Shown here: in pieces, positions 1-9,500 of the stretch
Layout of the letters: every line of letters starts with the position of its first letter
Position numbering within the stretch: position 1 is the stretch's first letter
NCBI RefSeq assembly: GCF_902499135.1
Contig: NZ_CABVPR010000007.1
Location: forward strand, 1-64,000
DNA: 64,000 nt
Direction: 5' to 3'
Source: Burkholderia dolosa
Lineage (GTDB): Bacteria; Pseudomonadota; Gammaproteobacteria; Burkholderiales; Burkholderiaceae
Position numbers and translations under genes: made by a program
The notes under the pieces: model-generated
What the model saw: only the letters and a program-made list of their open reading frames with translations
Databases searched by the model: none
Told to the model about the DNA's origin: nothing

Positions 1-126
1 GGCTCGGTCGGCGGCACGTTCTGGCAACGCGGTGCATGGGAAGGCGTCGCCGCGTATGTCGCGGTGCTGCTGGTGCTGGCGCTGCTGGCCGCGCGCCGGT
101 TGATTCGCGCTGAACACGCACGGTAA
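1..126 (+). CDS. C-terminal end of a membrane transporter (MFS-like), truncated by window edge
   Basis: The frame is open from the first base and stops with TAA at 124-126. The 41 visible residues begin GSVGGTFWQRGAW, contain one strongly hydrophobic helix (AAYVAVLLVLALLAA) and end in a short basic tail. This looks like the last transmembrane helix and cytoplasmic tail of a major facilitator superfamily protein, but the visible part is too short to identify the family securely. It converges on the leftward histidine kinase that ends at 232. Confidence 0.5.
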   Translation, partial: GSVGGTFWQRGAWEGVAAYVAVLLVLALLAARRLIRAEHAR

Positions 127-231
127 GCGCCGAAGCGCGCGGATCGCCGACGCGCATCGGTTCGCGCCCGTGCCGGTGCGGCGCCGGCCGAATGCGGCAC
201 GACCCGCACATTGCGCCGGCGGCACCGGCGC

Positions 232-3200
232 CTAGACGCTCACATCGCGCGCACGCACATCGACTTTGCAGATCGCCGCGATCGCATTCGTTATCTCGTC
301 GCGCAACGACGGCCAAAGTACTGAAAAGCCCTGCAGCCCCTCGTCGTGCACGACCTGCTGCAATCCGGAACAGAGCTCGCCGAGCACGTGCTGGCCCACC
401 GCGACGAAACCGCCGCTCATCGAATGCAGCTCACGTTGAACGGTATCGCCGTCCCCGGTCGTCACCGCGCGGTCGATCGACGCAATCGACGCGTGGGTGA
501 CCTGCCGCATCGCGAACAGAACCGTCTGCGGCAGCCCGCTCGACGGTCGGTGGCCGCCCGCCTGCGTGTCGGCCGCGCGACCCAACGCATGCGACAGCTT
601 GCGCAGCGTCAGCGGTTTTCGCAGCAGCGCATGGATGCCGGCGTCGGCACAGCGACGCTCGTCGTCCGAGCCGACATGCGCGGTCATCGCAATCAGACGG
701 AGCGCCGGATCGCGCGCGCGCAGTTCGCTCGCCAGCGACCAGCCGTCCATGTCGGGCAGCCCGAGGTCGGTCAGTACGATGTCGAAGCGCGCTCGCTCGA
801 CTGCGGCCAGCGCGTCGGCACCGCATTCGACGAGCGTCGCGTCGACGTCCAGCTCGCGAAGCTGGTCGGCCAACAGCAGCCGGCTCGCCGGATGATCTTC
901 GACGACCAGCACGCTGAGCCCCGTACCGGCGATCGCGACATGCGATACATCCGACACTTCGGCTGACGCGTCGCCGCGCTCGTCGTCGCACACCGGCAGC
1001 GGAATCCGCACGCGGAACGTGCTGCCTGCACCGGGCGCGCTCGACACGGCGATGTCTCCGCTCATTGCGTCGAGCAGGCGTCGGCAAAGCGCGAGGCCGA
1101 GCCCGGTGCCGCCGTATCGCCGATGAATCGAATCGTCCGCCTGCCGATACAGTCCGAAGATCGCCGCTTGCGCGGCTTCGGGAATGCCGATGCCGGTATC
1201 CGCGACGACGATCTCCACGACGGGCGCGCCGCCGGCCGTCCGACCGGTACCGTGCGCGGCGTCCGACGCCGCATGCGCGGCCACGCGGACATGACCGGCG
1301 TCGGTGAACTTGATCGCGTTGCTCAGCAGGTTCGACACGATCTGCCGAATCCGGATCGGATCGCCGATGCGGTATGGAGACGGCTCCAGCGCAACGTCGC
1401 AGATGACGCTCAAGCCCTTGCGCTCGGCAAGCGGTCGAAACGATTCCGTCACGTCGTCCAGCAGCGCCGCGCAGTCGAACGGCACCGCATCGATGCGCAA
1501 CTGCCCTGCTTCGACCTTCGACAGGTCGAGCACGTCGTTGAGGATATGCAACAGCGCGGTAGACGACGTATCGGCCGCATGCAAGCGCCGGCGCTGCGCG
1601 TCGGCAAGCGGACCGCGCTTCATCAATTCGAGGTTGCCGATCACCGCGTTCAGCGGCGTGCGAATCTCGTGACTCATCGTCGCCAGGAACACCGACTTCG
1701 CGCGGTTCGCCTGGTCGGCTGCGCGACGCGCTGCGTCGAGCGACTGCTCGGTCAGCTTGCGCGCGGTGATGTCGACGACCGTGCAAAGCAGCGCACTCTC
1801 GCCGCCATATTTGACGCGGACGAGATTGACGAGCAGATGCGTATCGGTCGTACGCTCGCCGCCGGCCGGCAGCGTGATCTCACGGCTGCCGATCAGCCGC
1901 TTGCGTAGCGTTGGATTCGCATCGGGCGCGCCGGCGAGCGATTGCCAGATCCGGCGCGACAACGCGTGCTCGGCACCGCCGTCATGACGAACCATGATCT
2001 CGTTTCGCAGCAACACCGCGCCGGTCGATTCGGCGATCAGCGCAAGACCGACCGGCGCGGTACGAATCAACGTGCGGTTCAAGCGCTCGCTGTCGACCAG
2101 ACGCGTCGCGCGCAGATAGGACGGATCGAGCACCCGCCGCGTGACGAGCACGATCGCGCCGACCAGCAACGCGACGCCGAACAACGTGCCGGCAGCGATG
2201 CCGATCAGCCGCGGCGCCATCGCGCGCAGCAACATGCCGCGCGTATAGACGAACAGTACGTCCCACTGTGTATGCGGAAGCGGGCCGCGAACGACGTACC
2301 GGCCGTCGTGGAACTGCTGCGTGACGGCTGTCGCGTGACGCGCGCCCGGCTCGCCCGGCGCGCGCACCGCGCTCATCACGTCGTCGCTGCGATTGCCGCT
2401 CGGTGTCAGCAGCACGCGCTGCTCATGATCGACTACCGCGAATTCGCCGTTGTCCGCGTCGAGGATGCCGTTCAGGAAACGCGACGGCCGCATCGTCTGC
2501 ACGATCAATGCGACCGGCCGTTGCCGTTGATCGAACGTCCAGTGCGCAAGACGCAGCACCAGCTGGCCGGAAACCGGATCGAAGCGCGGCGGCAACCATA
2601 CGATGTCGGCGGGCGCGGCAGCGGGATTCGCGTCGGCGTCCCGCACGAGCGCCATCACGTCCGGCCATTCGTGCGGCAGCGCGGTCAGCAGATTTCGATA
2701 GCGCTCGAGCGGCGGTCCGATGCCCGACATCGCGTACAGCGAGACCGCCATATATCGACCGCTCGCACCGATCACATAGACCTGGCTCGGTGCCAGCTGC
2801 GCGCGATCGCGCCACATCGCGGATGCCAGCAGCCGCTCGCTCAGCGCAAGCAGCGGTCGGTAATCGGTCACGGGATGATCGGCATCGACGACCGCTGTCG
2901 CCGCGTACGTATGATGGGTGCCCGGTTCTTCGTAGCGCAGATAACCTTGCTGCGCGAGGAACGCATCCTCGACCGGCTTCGATGCACGCCCGTCCGGATC
3001 CCATGCCGTATCGGACGCCGACACCAGGCGTCGCAGCAGCACGCTGTTCTCCGCCATCCCGACCAGAACGAGCGCCCTGCTGCTCAGAAAATGCGCACGC
3101 ATCGCAGCCTGGTAGTCGGCAATCTCGAGCCACGCGACCGCCGCGCCGCACAACACCATGAACACGCCGAGCACGATGCCGCCGACATACACGAGCGCGC

Positions 3201-3294
3201 GCTGATATGCGCGCATCCACTGCGGGTCGAACTCGCGCCGTCGCGACAGTCGGAGCCGCAGCCGTCTTGCCGGTCCTCTCACGAACAATTGCAT
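232..3294 (-). CDS. BvgS/EvgS-type hybrid sensor histidine kinase with receiver and HPt domains
   Basis: A 1020-residue membrane sensor kinase. A first transmembrane helix lies near residues 33-57 and a second near 363-386, leaving a periplasmic sensor of about 300 residues that I do not recognise. A poorly defined PAS-like region (about 400-510) is followed by a HisKA domain with phospho-acceptor His542 (SHEIRTPLN) and an HATPase with DTGIGIP and GGTGLGL boxes. A receiver domain has Asp843 (LTDLGLPD). A C-terminal HPt domain has His957 (ELHSMSGG). The full His-Asp-His chain in one polypeptide implies a multistep relay to a separate regulator. The gene starts 9 bp after the stop of the leftward regulator at 3304-3963, so the two form an operon and are the obvious partners. 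A similar hybrid-kinase plus regulator pair is known near TAA genes in B. cenocepacia; whether this pair controls the adhesin here is inference. Confidence 0.93.
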   Translation of the reverse strand: MQLFVRGPARRLRLRLSRRREFDPQWMRAYQRALVYVGGIVLGVFMVLCGAAVAWLEIADYQAAMRAHFLSSRALVLVGMAENSVLLRRLVSASDTAWDPDGRASKPVEDAFLAQQGYLRYEEPGTHHTYAATAVVDADHPVTDYRPLLALSERLLASAMWRDRAQLAPSQVYVIGASGRYMAVSLYAMSGIGPPLERYRNLLTALPHEWPDVMALVRDADANPAAAPADIVWLPPRFDPVSGQLVLRLAHWTFDQRQRPVALIVQTMRPSRFLNGILDADNGEFAVVDHEQRVLLTPSGNRSDDVMSAVRAPGEPGARHATAVTQQFHDGRYVVRGPLPHTQWDVLFVYTRGMLLRAMAPRLIGIAAGTLFGVALLVGAIVLVTRRVLDPSYLRATRLVDSERLNRTLIRTAPVGLALIAESTGAVLLRNEIMVRHDGGAEHALSRRIWQSLAGAPDANPTLRKRLIGSREITLPAGGERTTDTHLLVNLVRVKYGGESALLCTVVDITARKLTEQSLDAARRAADQANRAKSVFLATMSHEIRTPLNAVIGNLELMKRGPLADAQRRRLHAADTSSTALLHILNDVLDLSKVEAGQLRIDAVPFDCAALLDDVTESFRPLAERKGLSVICDVALEPSPYRIGDPIRIRQIVSNLLSNAIKFTDAGHVRVAAHAASDAAHGTGRTAGGAPVVEIVVADTGIGIPEAAQAAIFGLYRQADDSIHRRYGGTGLGLALCRRLLDAMSGDIAVSSAPGAGSTFRVRIPLPVCDDERGDASAEVSDVSHVAIAGTGLSVLVVEDHPASRLLLADQLRELDVDATLVECGADALAAVERARFDIVLTDLGLPDMDGWSLASELRARDPALRLIAMTAHVGSDDERRCADAGIHALLRKPLTLRKLSHALGRAADTQAGGHRPSSGLPQTVLFAMRQVTHASIASIDRAVTTGDGDTVQRELHSMSGGFVAVGQHVLGELCSGLQQVVHDEGLQGFSVLWPSLRDEITNAIAAICKVDVRARDVSV

Positions 3295-3303
3295 ATCCGG
3301 CGC

Positions 3304-3963
3304 TCAGGCACCGGGCGATGCATCGTCCGGCCCCGGCACGCCGAGCACTGCGTCGTCGCGAATGAGGTCCGCGTCGCGGGTAATGCCGAGCTTCCTCATG
3401 GCCGACAGTTTCTGCGCGCTGATCGTCTTCTTGCTGCGATGCAGTTTTTCGGCGATTTCCGACACCTTGTACCCTTCGCGGAACAAGCGGACGATTTCCG
3501 ATTCGCGATCCGACAACATGACGTCGACGCCATCGATTTTCCGCAGGACGGAGGCAATGGACGGAGACAGATACTGTCCGTCCGAATAGGCGGCATGCAC
3601 GGCCACTACCAAATGCGACAACGCATCGGACTTGCTGCAGATGCACTGGACGCCGAGTTTTTGCAACGCGCGAAAAACCGTCGGCGAATTGAGCATCGTC
3701 ACCGTCACGTAGCGCAATTTCGGGTAGCGCCGATGCAAGAATGCGAGCAGCGTCAGTCCGTCGCCATATTGCCCGGTCGGCATCACATAATCGAGCACGA
3801 GCACGTCGCACGGCGACGTATCGAGTTTCTCGATCAGCATCGAGGTATCGGCCACCATCGCGACCACCTCGATCGTCGCCACACGACTCAACGTTTCTGA
3901 AATACCATGGCCCGTCACCGGATGATCGTCCGCCACGATCACCCTCACCAGGAATTCGCTCAT
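3304..3963 (-). CDS. RcsB/NarL-type response regulator with LuxR HTH output
   Basis: A 219-residue DNA-binding response regulator. The receiver carries the acidic pair in VADDHPV, the phospho-acceptor Asp58 (LVLDYVMP) and a C-terminal LuxR-type helix-turn-helix (LSDRESEIVRLFREG, then EIAEKLHRSKKTISAQK). The KKTISAQK recognition helix resembles RcsB and BvgA-like regulators that act in phosphorelays with hybrid kinases. It is the first gene of a two-gene leftward operon with the hybrid kinase 9 bp downstream, so it is very probably the final phosphate acceptor of that kinase. The 620-bp gap upstream would hold the promoter. The target genes cannot be read from the sequence. Confidence 0.93.
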   Translation of the reverse strand: MSEFLVRVIVADDHPVTGHGISETLSRVATIEVVAMVADTSMLIEKLDTSPCDVLVLDYVMPTGQYGDGLTLLAFLHRRYPKLRYVTVTMLNSPTVFRALQKLGVQCICSKSDALSHLVVAVHAAYSDGQYLSPSIASVLRKIDGVDVMLSDRESEIVRLFREGYKVSEIAEKLHRSKKTISAQKLSAMRKLGITRDADLIRDDAVLGVPGPDDASPGA

Positions 3964-4584
3964 CGGACCTCCTGCTCAAAGCCGTGGCGCGGTTACGTTA
4001 TGTGTCTTCTTATCCGAAGAACCGGCCGGAATTATATCTCAGTAATATCGATTTCCATGAATCAAACGACTGCAACGGTCGGAATTACCGCTAATTGACG
4101 GAATCTTCTCGACATATAAAAAATGCCATCGCACCGCATATTATCTTCAAAAAAACGGGGACACGGATTGTGCTTATCCAGCGTTGAAACTGAAAATCGC
4201 GGTAAAGACGTGCCGCGCAATATCGCAGTCATTTGGCGCCGTCGACGACAGTCACGATGCTGACGCGTGCAACGGCATCCTGAACGCGTGGGCGCCGAGC
4301 CAGTCCGTCGATCGTGATCATTCGGGTCCGGTACTGTGCGGACGTGTCGACCACGGACACGATCGCTCACCGGTTCGACGTTCGAATGCCGGTGTCCGCT
4401 TCACGCAGCCCTGTCATCGAGACGGCAGCCGCACTGCCGCATTCGTGTCGCGCAATGCAAGCGCGCGCTTCCGAATACCGTCGGGCACGGCGACGAGCGC
4501 GACAAGCGGCGACGCCGGTCCTTGACGGATCACCCGGCGCCGCGCAGGACGACTTCCATCTTCATTGCCCGTGGACGGCAATGC
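3964..4584. other. 620-bp intergenic region, locally AT-rich, no supported gene
   Basis: No open frame here has convincing codon use or homology. The part nearest the regulator (about 3990-4160) is clearly richer in A+T than the flanking genes and includes runs such as ATTATATCTCAGTAATATCG, typical of promoter DNA. It should contain the start site of the leftward regulator/kinase operon. A short inverted repeat TTCTT/AAGAA lies near 4008-4022. The remainder (4200-4584) is high-G+C sequence in which I see nothing. Confidence 0.5.
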
Positions 4585-4899
4585 TCAGTGGTGCTCGAAC
4601 AGCCGCTCGGTGTCGTTCGACGCGAGTGACGTTGCGGCTGCGACGTGGCCGGACGTCCGGGCGTCCGCGTCCGGCTGAGCTGCCACCGATTCCCGTGCGG
4701 CGACCTTGGCTTCCGCTGCCTGGACGTCGTCGGGATAGTACGGGTCGCTGGCGACCGGCCGATAGCCGGCTTTCTCGACGCGCACGAGATCGGCGCGCAC
4801 GTCGGCACGCGTGAGCGAGCCGTCGACGGTTTGCGCGAACGCGGCGACCGGAGCGCCAAATGCACAGCAGAGCAGTACCGCACGAATCCAGTTCTTCAT
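4585..4899 (-). CDS. Small exported DUF4148 protein
   Basis: A 104-residue protein. The start was taken at 4899 because an AAAGGTGA ribosome-binding site lies just before it and because it places a clean signal peptide at the N-terminus (MKNWIRAVLLCCAFGAPVAA, cleavage after AFA). The mature part begins with the DUF4148 signature (LTRADVRADLVRVEKAGYRP) and contains YYPDDVQAAEAKVAA. The family is abundant and often stress- or regulator-controlled in Burkholderia, with no established biochemical role. The C-terminus (about 40 residues) is low-complexity and Ala-rich. A second member of the family is encoded at 19278-19610. Confidence 0.85.
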   Translation of the reverse strand: MKNWIRAVLLCCAFGAPVAAFAQTVDGSLTRADVRADLVRVEKAGYRPVASDPYYPDDVQAAEAKVAARESVAAQPDADARTSGHVAAATSLASNDTERLFEHH

Positions 4900-5079
4900 G
4901 ATGTTCACCTTTCGAAATGACGTGACCGTGTCCGCAGAACGAGCCGGACCTTCGCTCTCCATTCGATGCGATGAAGAGTTGGTACGTATTCTGGGTGTCC
5001 GGCACTGTCCGGAAGGTGAGCGTTCGATTACGGTTTTGTCATGCAGCGCGCCCGTGTGACGGCGCGGGCCGCAGTCGGA

Positions 5080-5547
5080 TCATGCAGACGCGTCGATCGG
5101 GCGTACTTCGGGAATCATCGCGGCCTGCCCGCGGTAATGCCCGTCCCGATCGGTCAGCTGCCATACGGTCGCATGCTCGATCCAGAAGCGCGTGCCGGAC
5201 TTGGTCACGCGCACGCCGCGATATCCGGACACGAACCCGTCGCGCGCGACCTGGTCGAGGAACAGCTGGCGCTCGCGACGCTCCATCGGTTCGGCCGAAA
5301 GACGCGACGGCAATGCCGTCAGCTCGTCCCAGTCGTAGCCGAAAATCGCCTGCGCGCGCTTGTTGCCGTACACGAACACGGGGTCGGCCGACGTGTCGTG
5401 CGCCAGCACGCCGAACGGCGCCGCTTCGTACAGCCACGCAGCACCGTCGGATGCGCTCATGCCGTCGGGCGCGAGCGGTCGGCCGAGAAGCCGGCGGTAG
5501 CTGTTGGCAAGGAGGAGAAAGAAGTCGGCATCGGTGCTCAACGACAT
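5080..5547 (-). CDS. MEKHLA (PAS-like) domain protein
   Basis: A 155-residue soluble protein. The start at 5547 is chosen because AGGAGCC stands 5-6 bases upstream; the frame remains open further upstream but without a comparable ribosome-binding site. The whole length matches the MEKHLA family, a PAS-related fold: an N-terminal helix (FFLLLANSYRRLLGRPL), a central segment (VFVYGNKRAQAIFGYDWDEL) that resembles a PAS core, and a C-terminal strand pair (GTRFWIEHATVWQLTD). Bacterial members are stand-alone putative ligand or redox sensors without an output domain. An 18-bp perfect palindrome lies 35 bp upstream. The gene diverges from the FixJ-type regulator at 5813. Confidence 0.8.
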   Translation of the reverse strand: MSLSTDADFFLLLANSYRRLLGRPLAPDGMSASDGAAWLYEAAPFGVLAHDTSADPVFVYGNKRAQAIFGYDWDELTALPSRLSAEPMERRERQLFLDQVARDGFVSGYRGVRVTKSGTRFWIEHATVWQLTDRDGHYRGQAAMIPEVRPIDASA

Positions 5548-5581
5548 CGGTAAGGCTCCTGCAATCGGCTGGACGTGCGAA

Positions 5582-5599
5582 CGAACGATCGATCGTTCG
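5582..5599. promoter_or_regulatory. 18-bp perfect palindrome, candidate operator
   Basis: The sequence CGAACGATCGATCGTTCG is a perfect dyad with no spacer. It lies between the divergent MEKHLA gene (start 5547) and the FixJ-type regulator (start 5813), 35 bp from the former. The size and symmetry fit the operator of a dimeric regulator. No cognate factor can be named. Confidence 0.4.
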
Positions 5600-5812
5600 C
5601 GAGCGGAGATTATAGAGAGGTCGTCGCGCGCTGTCGTCGAAGCCGCGGCGCGAGCCAGCCGAACACCCGCGCGCGGCGCCATGCGCGGCCTTTTTGACGG
5701 CATCGTGCCGGCCCGCGTTTGGCTCTAAAATGCGGGGCTATCCGTACCGGGTCGTTAAACAGAAACATCGGGTCGATACGATGCCCGTCGGAATTTCAAG
5801 CGCGGAGGCGAT

Positions 5813-6469
5813 ATGACTGGTATGACCGCCGATACGACCGACCCGGTCGTCTTCGTGATCGACGACGACAGCGCGATGCGCGAAGCCGTCGAAACGCTGC
5901 TCGACTCCGTCGGCTTGCAGGTCAGGTCGTTTGCGACCGCGCACGCGTTTCTCGCGCTCGATTTGCCGGACGCGCCGAGCTGCGTCGTGCTGGACGTTCG
6001 GCTCAAAGGGCAAAGCGGCCTCGCGGTGCAGGAGCAGATCATGCGCGAGCTGCGCATTCCGGTGATCCTGATGACCGCGCACGGCGACATTCCGATGTCG
6101 GTTCAGGCGATGAAGGCCGGCGCCGCGGATTTTCTTCCGAAGCCGTTTCGCGGCCAGGACATGATCGACGCCGTCACGAGCGCGCTCGAACGCGATCGCA
6201 GGCGCCGCGCAGTCGAGCGATCCGCGGCGATACTGCGCACCTGCTATGAATCCCTGACGCCGCGCGAGCGCACGATCATGACGATGGTGGCCAACGGCCT
6301 GCTGAACAAGCAGATCGCGACCGAGCTGAACCTGAGCGAAATCACGGTGAAGCTGCATCGCGGCCAGGCAATGAAGAAGATGAAATCGCCGTCGCTCGCC
6401 GATTTCGTGCTGAAGGCCGAAGCGCTGGGCCTCGTCGATCGCGACAACCGTCTGATCGAACATGCGTGA
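5813..6469 (+). CDS. FixJ/TodT-type response regulator
   Basis: A 218-residue two-domain regulator. The receiver has FVIDDDSAM, the phospho-acceptor Asp61 (VLDVRLKGQSG) and the conserved lysine in FLPKPF. The LuxR-type helix-turn-helix follows (LTPRERTIMTMVANGLLNKQ, SEITVKLHRGQAMKKM). A CGGAGGCG ribosome-binding site precedes the ATG. It lies 78 bp upstream of the giant sensor kinase at 6548, its most likely partner. It is strikingly similar to the regulator at 15619-16293: both share LDVRLKGQSGLAVQEQI and LNLSEITVK followed by HRGQAMKKM, so the two may recognise similar DNA or derive from a duplication. Confidence 0.92.
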   Translation: MTGMTADTTDPVVFVIDDDSAMREAVETLLDSVGLQVRSFATAHAFLALDLPDAPSCVVLDVRLKGQSGLAVQEQIMRELRIPVILMTAHGDIPMSVQAMKAGAADFLPKPFRGQDMIDAVTSALERDRRRRAVERSAAILRTCYESLTPRERTIMTMVANGLLNKQIATELNLSEITVKLHRGQAMKKMKSPSLADFVLKAEALGLVDRDNRLIEHA

Positions 6470-6547
6470 GCGCGCGTCGCCGCGCTCTTGCATCGGACGC
6501 GACGGCGGTCCGACGGCATCGCAATCCGACGGAAAACTCCGCCGGCC

Positions 6548-9500
6548 ATGAACGACGCACCGAATCTGCGGCGCTTTCCCGACCGCGCCGACCGTTCGGA
6601 GCAAACCCGGCTGCCGCCCATGTCTTCGCTGCCCGACACCGCCCCGCTCGCACCGCGCGTCGCCTCCCCTGCCGTCTACGACGACGGCGACCTGCTGCGC
6701 TCACACGCTTTGTCGACGGACCGGCATGGCCATCGCATCGCGGTGCTGGTCGCGCAGTCGAGACGCGGCGCGTCCGACATCGCTGCGTTCGAGCGGCTGC
6801 TGAACGAATACCGGATGCGCGACAAGCTCGACCGCGCATGGGCGATGCGGCCGCTCGATCTGCAAAGGCGCGGCGACAGCGTCGCGCTCGTTCTGGAAGA
6901 CGCCGGCGGCATTCCGCTCGAACATCTGCTGACCGAGCGGCTGCCGACCGCGCGCTTCCTGAATCTGGCGATCGCGATTGCCGCCGCGGTTCGCCGAATG
7001 CACGCGTGCGATATCGTGCATCGCGATCTGAAACCCGCTCACCTGTACGTCGACGAAGCCGATGCTCGCGTCAGAATCACCGGCTTCGGGATCGCATCCG
7101 ACGCGCCGCGCGGCGATGAAGCAGCGAGCCCGCCCGACGTCATCGCCGGCACGATGGCATACATGGCGCCGGAGCAGACAGGCCGGCTGAATTGCGCGGT
7201 CGATGCGCGCAGCGACCTGTACGGCATCGGCGTGGTGTTCTACCGGATGCTGACGGGCACGCTGCCGTTCGACGCGACGAGCGCGGCCGAGTGGATTCAC
7301 TGCCACACCGCACGCAAGCCCGTCGCACCCGATCGGCGTGCGGAGCAGGTCGATCCCGCGCTGTCCGCGATCGTGATGAAACTGCTCGAGAAGGAGCCGG
7401 CGAGACGCTACCAGAGCGCGGCCGGACTCGAGAACGATCTGCGGCACTGCCTGGCCGAGTGGTCCGCGCACGCGACGATACGTCCGTTCGATCTCGGCGA
7501 CGCGGATCTGCCCGATCGACTGTCGGGACCGGTCCGGCTCTACGGTCGCGAGCGTGAGCTGGCACGCTTGACGCGCGCGTTCGAGAACGCCGCCGACGGC
7601 GCGCCGGCCGGCTTCGTGCTGATTTCCGGCTATGCCGGCATTGGCAAATCTTCGTTGGTCCGCGAGCTGCAAACGGCAGTCGGGCCGTCGCGATGCACGT
7701 TCGCCGTCGGCAAGTGCGACCGGCAGAACACGCAGACGCCTTATGCAGCGCTGGCCGTCGCGCTGACGAGCGCGATCCGCTCGCTGCTGACCGAGCCCGA
7801 ACACGAACTGTGCCGCTGGCGCGATGCGATCCGCGACGCGCTCGGGCCGAACGGGAAACTGATCACCGATTTCGTGCCGTCGCTCGCCGCGCTGATCGGC
7901 GAGCAGCCGCGCGTGCCCGACCTGCCGCTGCAGCACGCGCACACGCGTTTTCAGCGGGTATTGCGCCGGTTCATCGACGCGTTGACGCAGCTCAAGCCGC
8001 CGCTCGTGCTGTTCATCGACGATCTGCAGTGGGCCGACGCGGCCACGCTCGACCTGATGGAACGCATGACCGGCGCGTCGGCCATGCCGCGGATGCTGCT
8101 GATCGGCGCCTACCGCGACAACGAAGTCGGCGCCGGGCATCCGCTGCCGCCGACGATTGCACGGATGAAGTCGGCCGGCATCGCCGTCGACGACATCCGG
8201 CTGACGCCGCTGACCGCACCTCAGGTGAACGCGTTGGTCGGCGACGTCCTGCGGTCCGACAGCCGGCTCGTGGAGCCGCTCGCGCGCATCGTGCATTCGA
8301 AGACCGCCGGCAACCCGTTCTTCGTCGTGCAGTTTCTGCACGCGCTCGCCGAAGAAAACTTGCTCGAGATCGACCGGGCCGCAGCGCGCTGGTCATGGGA
8401 CGTGCAGGCGGTCAGAGGCGCGCGGTACACCGACAACGTTGCGGACCTCACCGCAACGCGACTCGCGCGCGTGCCGGATGCATGCAAGGACGCGCTTTGC
8501 AAGCTCGCGTGCGTCGGCTACCGCGCCGCCGCGCGCGAGCTTGCGATCGTCTGCGGCAGCACCGAAGATGCGCTGCACGCGACGCTTCGGTTCGCGCTCC
8601 GGCAGCAGCTCGTCGAACGCACAGGCGACACGTACCGGTTCGCACACGACCGGATTCAGGAAGCCGCCTACGCGCTGATTCCGGACGACGCACGCGCGGA
8701 CACCCATTTGCAGATCGGCCGCTCGTTGTTGCCGCAACTGTCGGACGGCGACGACGATGCGCTGCTGTTCGACGTCGTCGGTCAGTTCAATCGGGCCGCG
8801 GATTACGTGGTCGCGGCGCACGAACGGCACGCCGTCGCGATGCTCAACCTGCGGGCCGGCATCCGCTCGAAGCTGTCGGCTGCATACGATGCCGCGTTGC
8901 GCTACCTCGGTGCGGGAGCGGCATTGCTGCCGCCCGGCCATGACGCGCGATCGGACGACGCCCGCTTCCGGTTCGAACTCGAACTGGCCGAATGCGAGTT
9001 CCTGACCGGGGAGCTCGCTGCAGCGGAGCGTCGTCTTGCCGCGCTGCGCGTCGACACGCGCGATCCGATCGCGCTGGGCCGCGTGACCGTGCGTCGCATG
9101 GAGGTCTATACGGCGCTCGATCGAAGCGACGACGCGATCTCGGTCGCGCTCGACTATCTGCGCTGCGTCGGGATCGACGTGCCGGCCCGCCCGTCCGACG
9201 ACGAAGTCCGCGACGAATACGTCGAACTTCGCCGGCGCGCGGCCCGCCTGACGATCGACGACATCGCCGGGCTGCCGTCGATGACCGACCCGGTAACGCT
9301 GACCACGCTAGAAGTCCTGACGCGTCTTCTGTCCGCCGCGTGCTTCACCGATTTCAACCTGAATTCGCTGATCACGTGCAAGGCGATCAACATCAGCATC
9401 GCGAGCGGAAATTGCGAGGCGTCCTGTGTCGCGTACGGCACGTTGAGCCGGATTGCCGGGCCGCGCTTCGGCGATTTCGAAATCGGCATCCGGTTCGGCG

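Noticed and set aside
1942-3900. A 652-codon rightward open frame over the hybrid kinase and regulator.
   Set aside because: It is His/Arg/Gln-rich, has no domain pattern and lies antisense to two genes with clear conserved motifs; it is a shadow of high-G+C codon bias.
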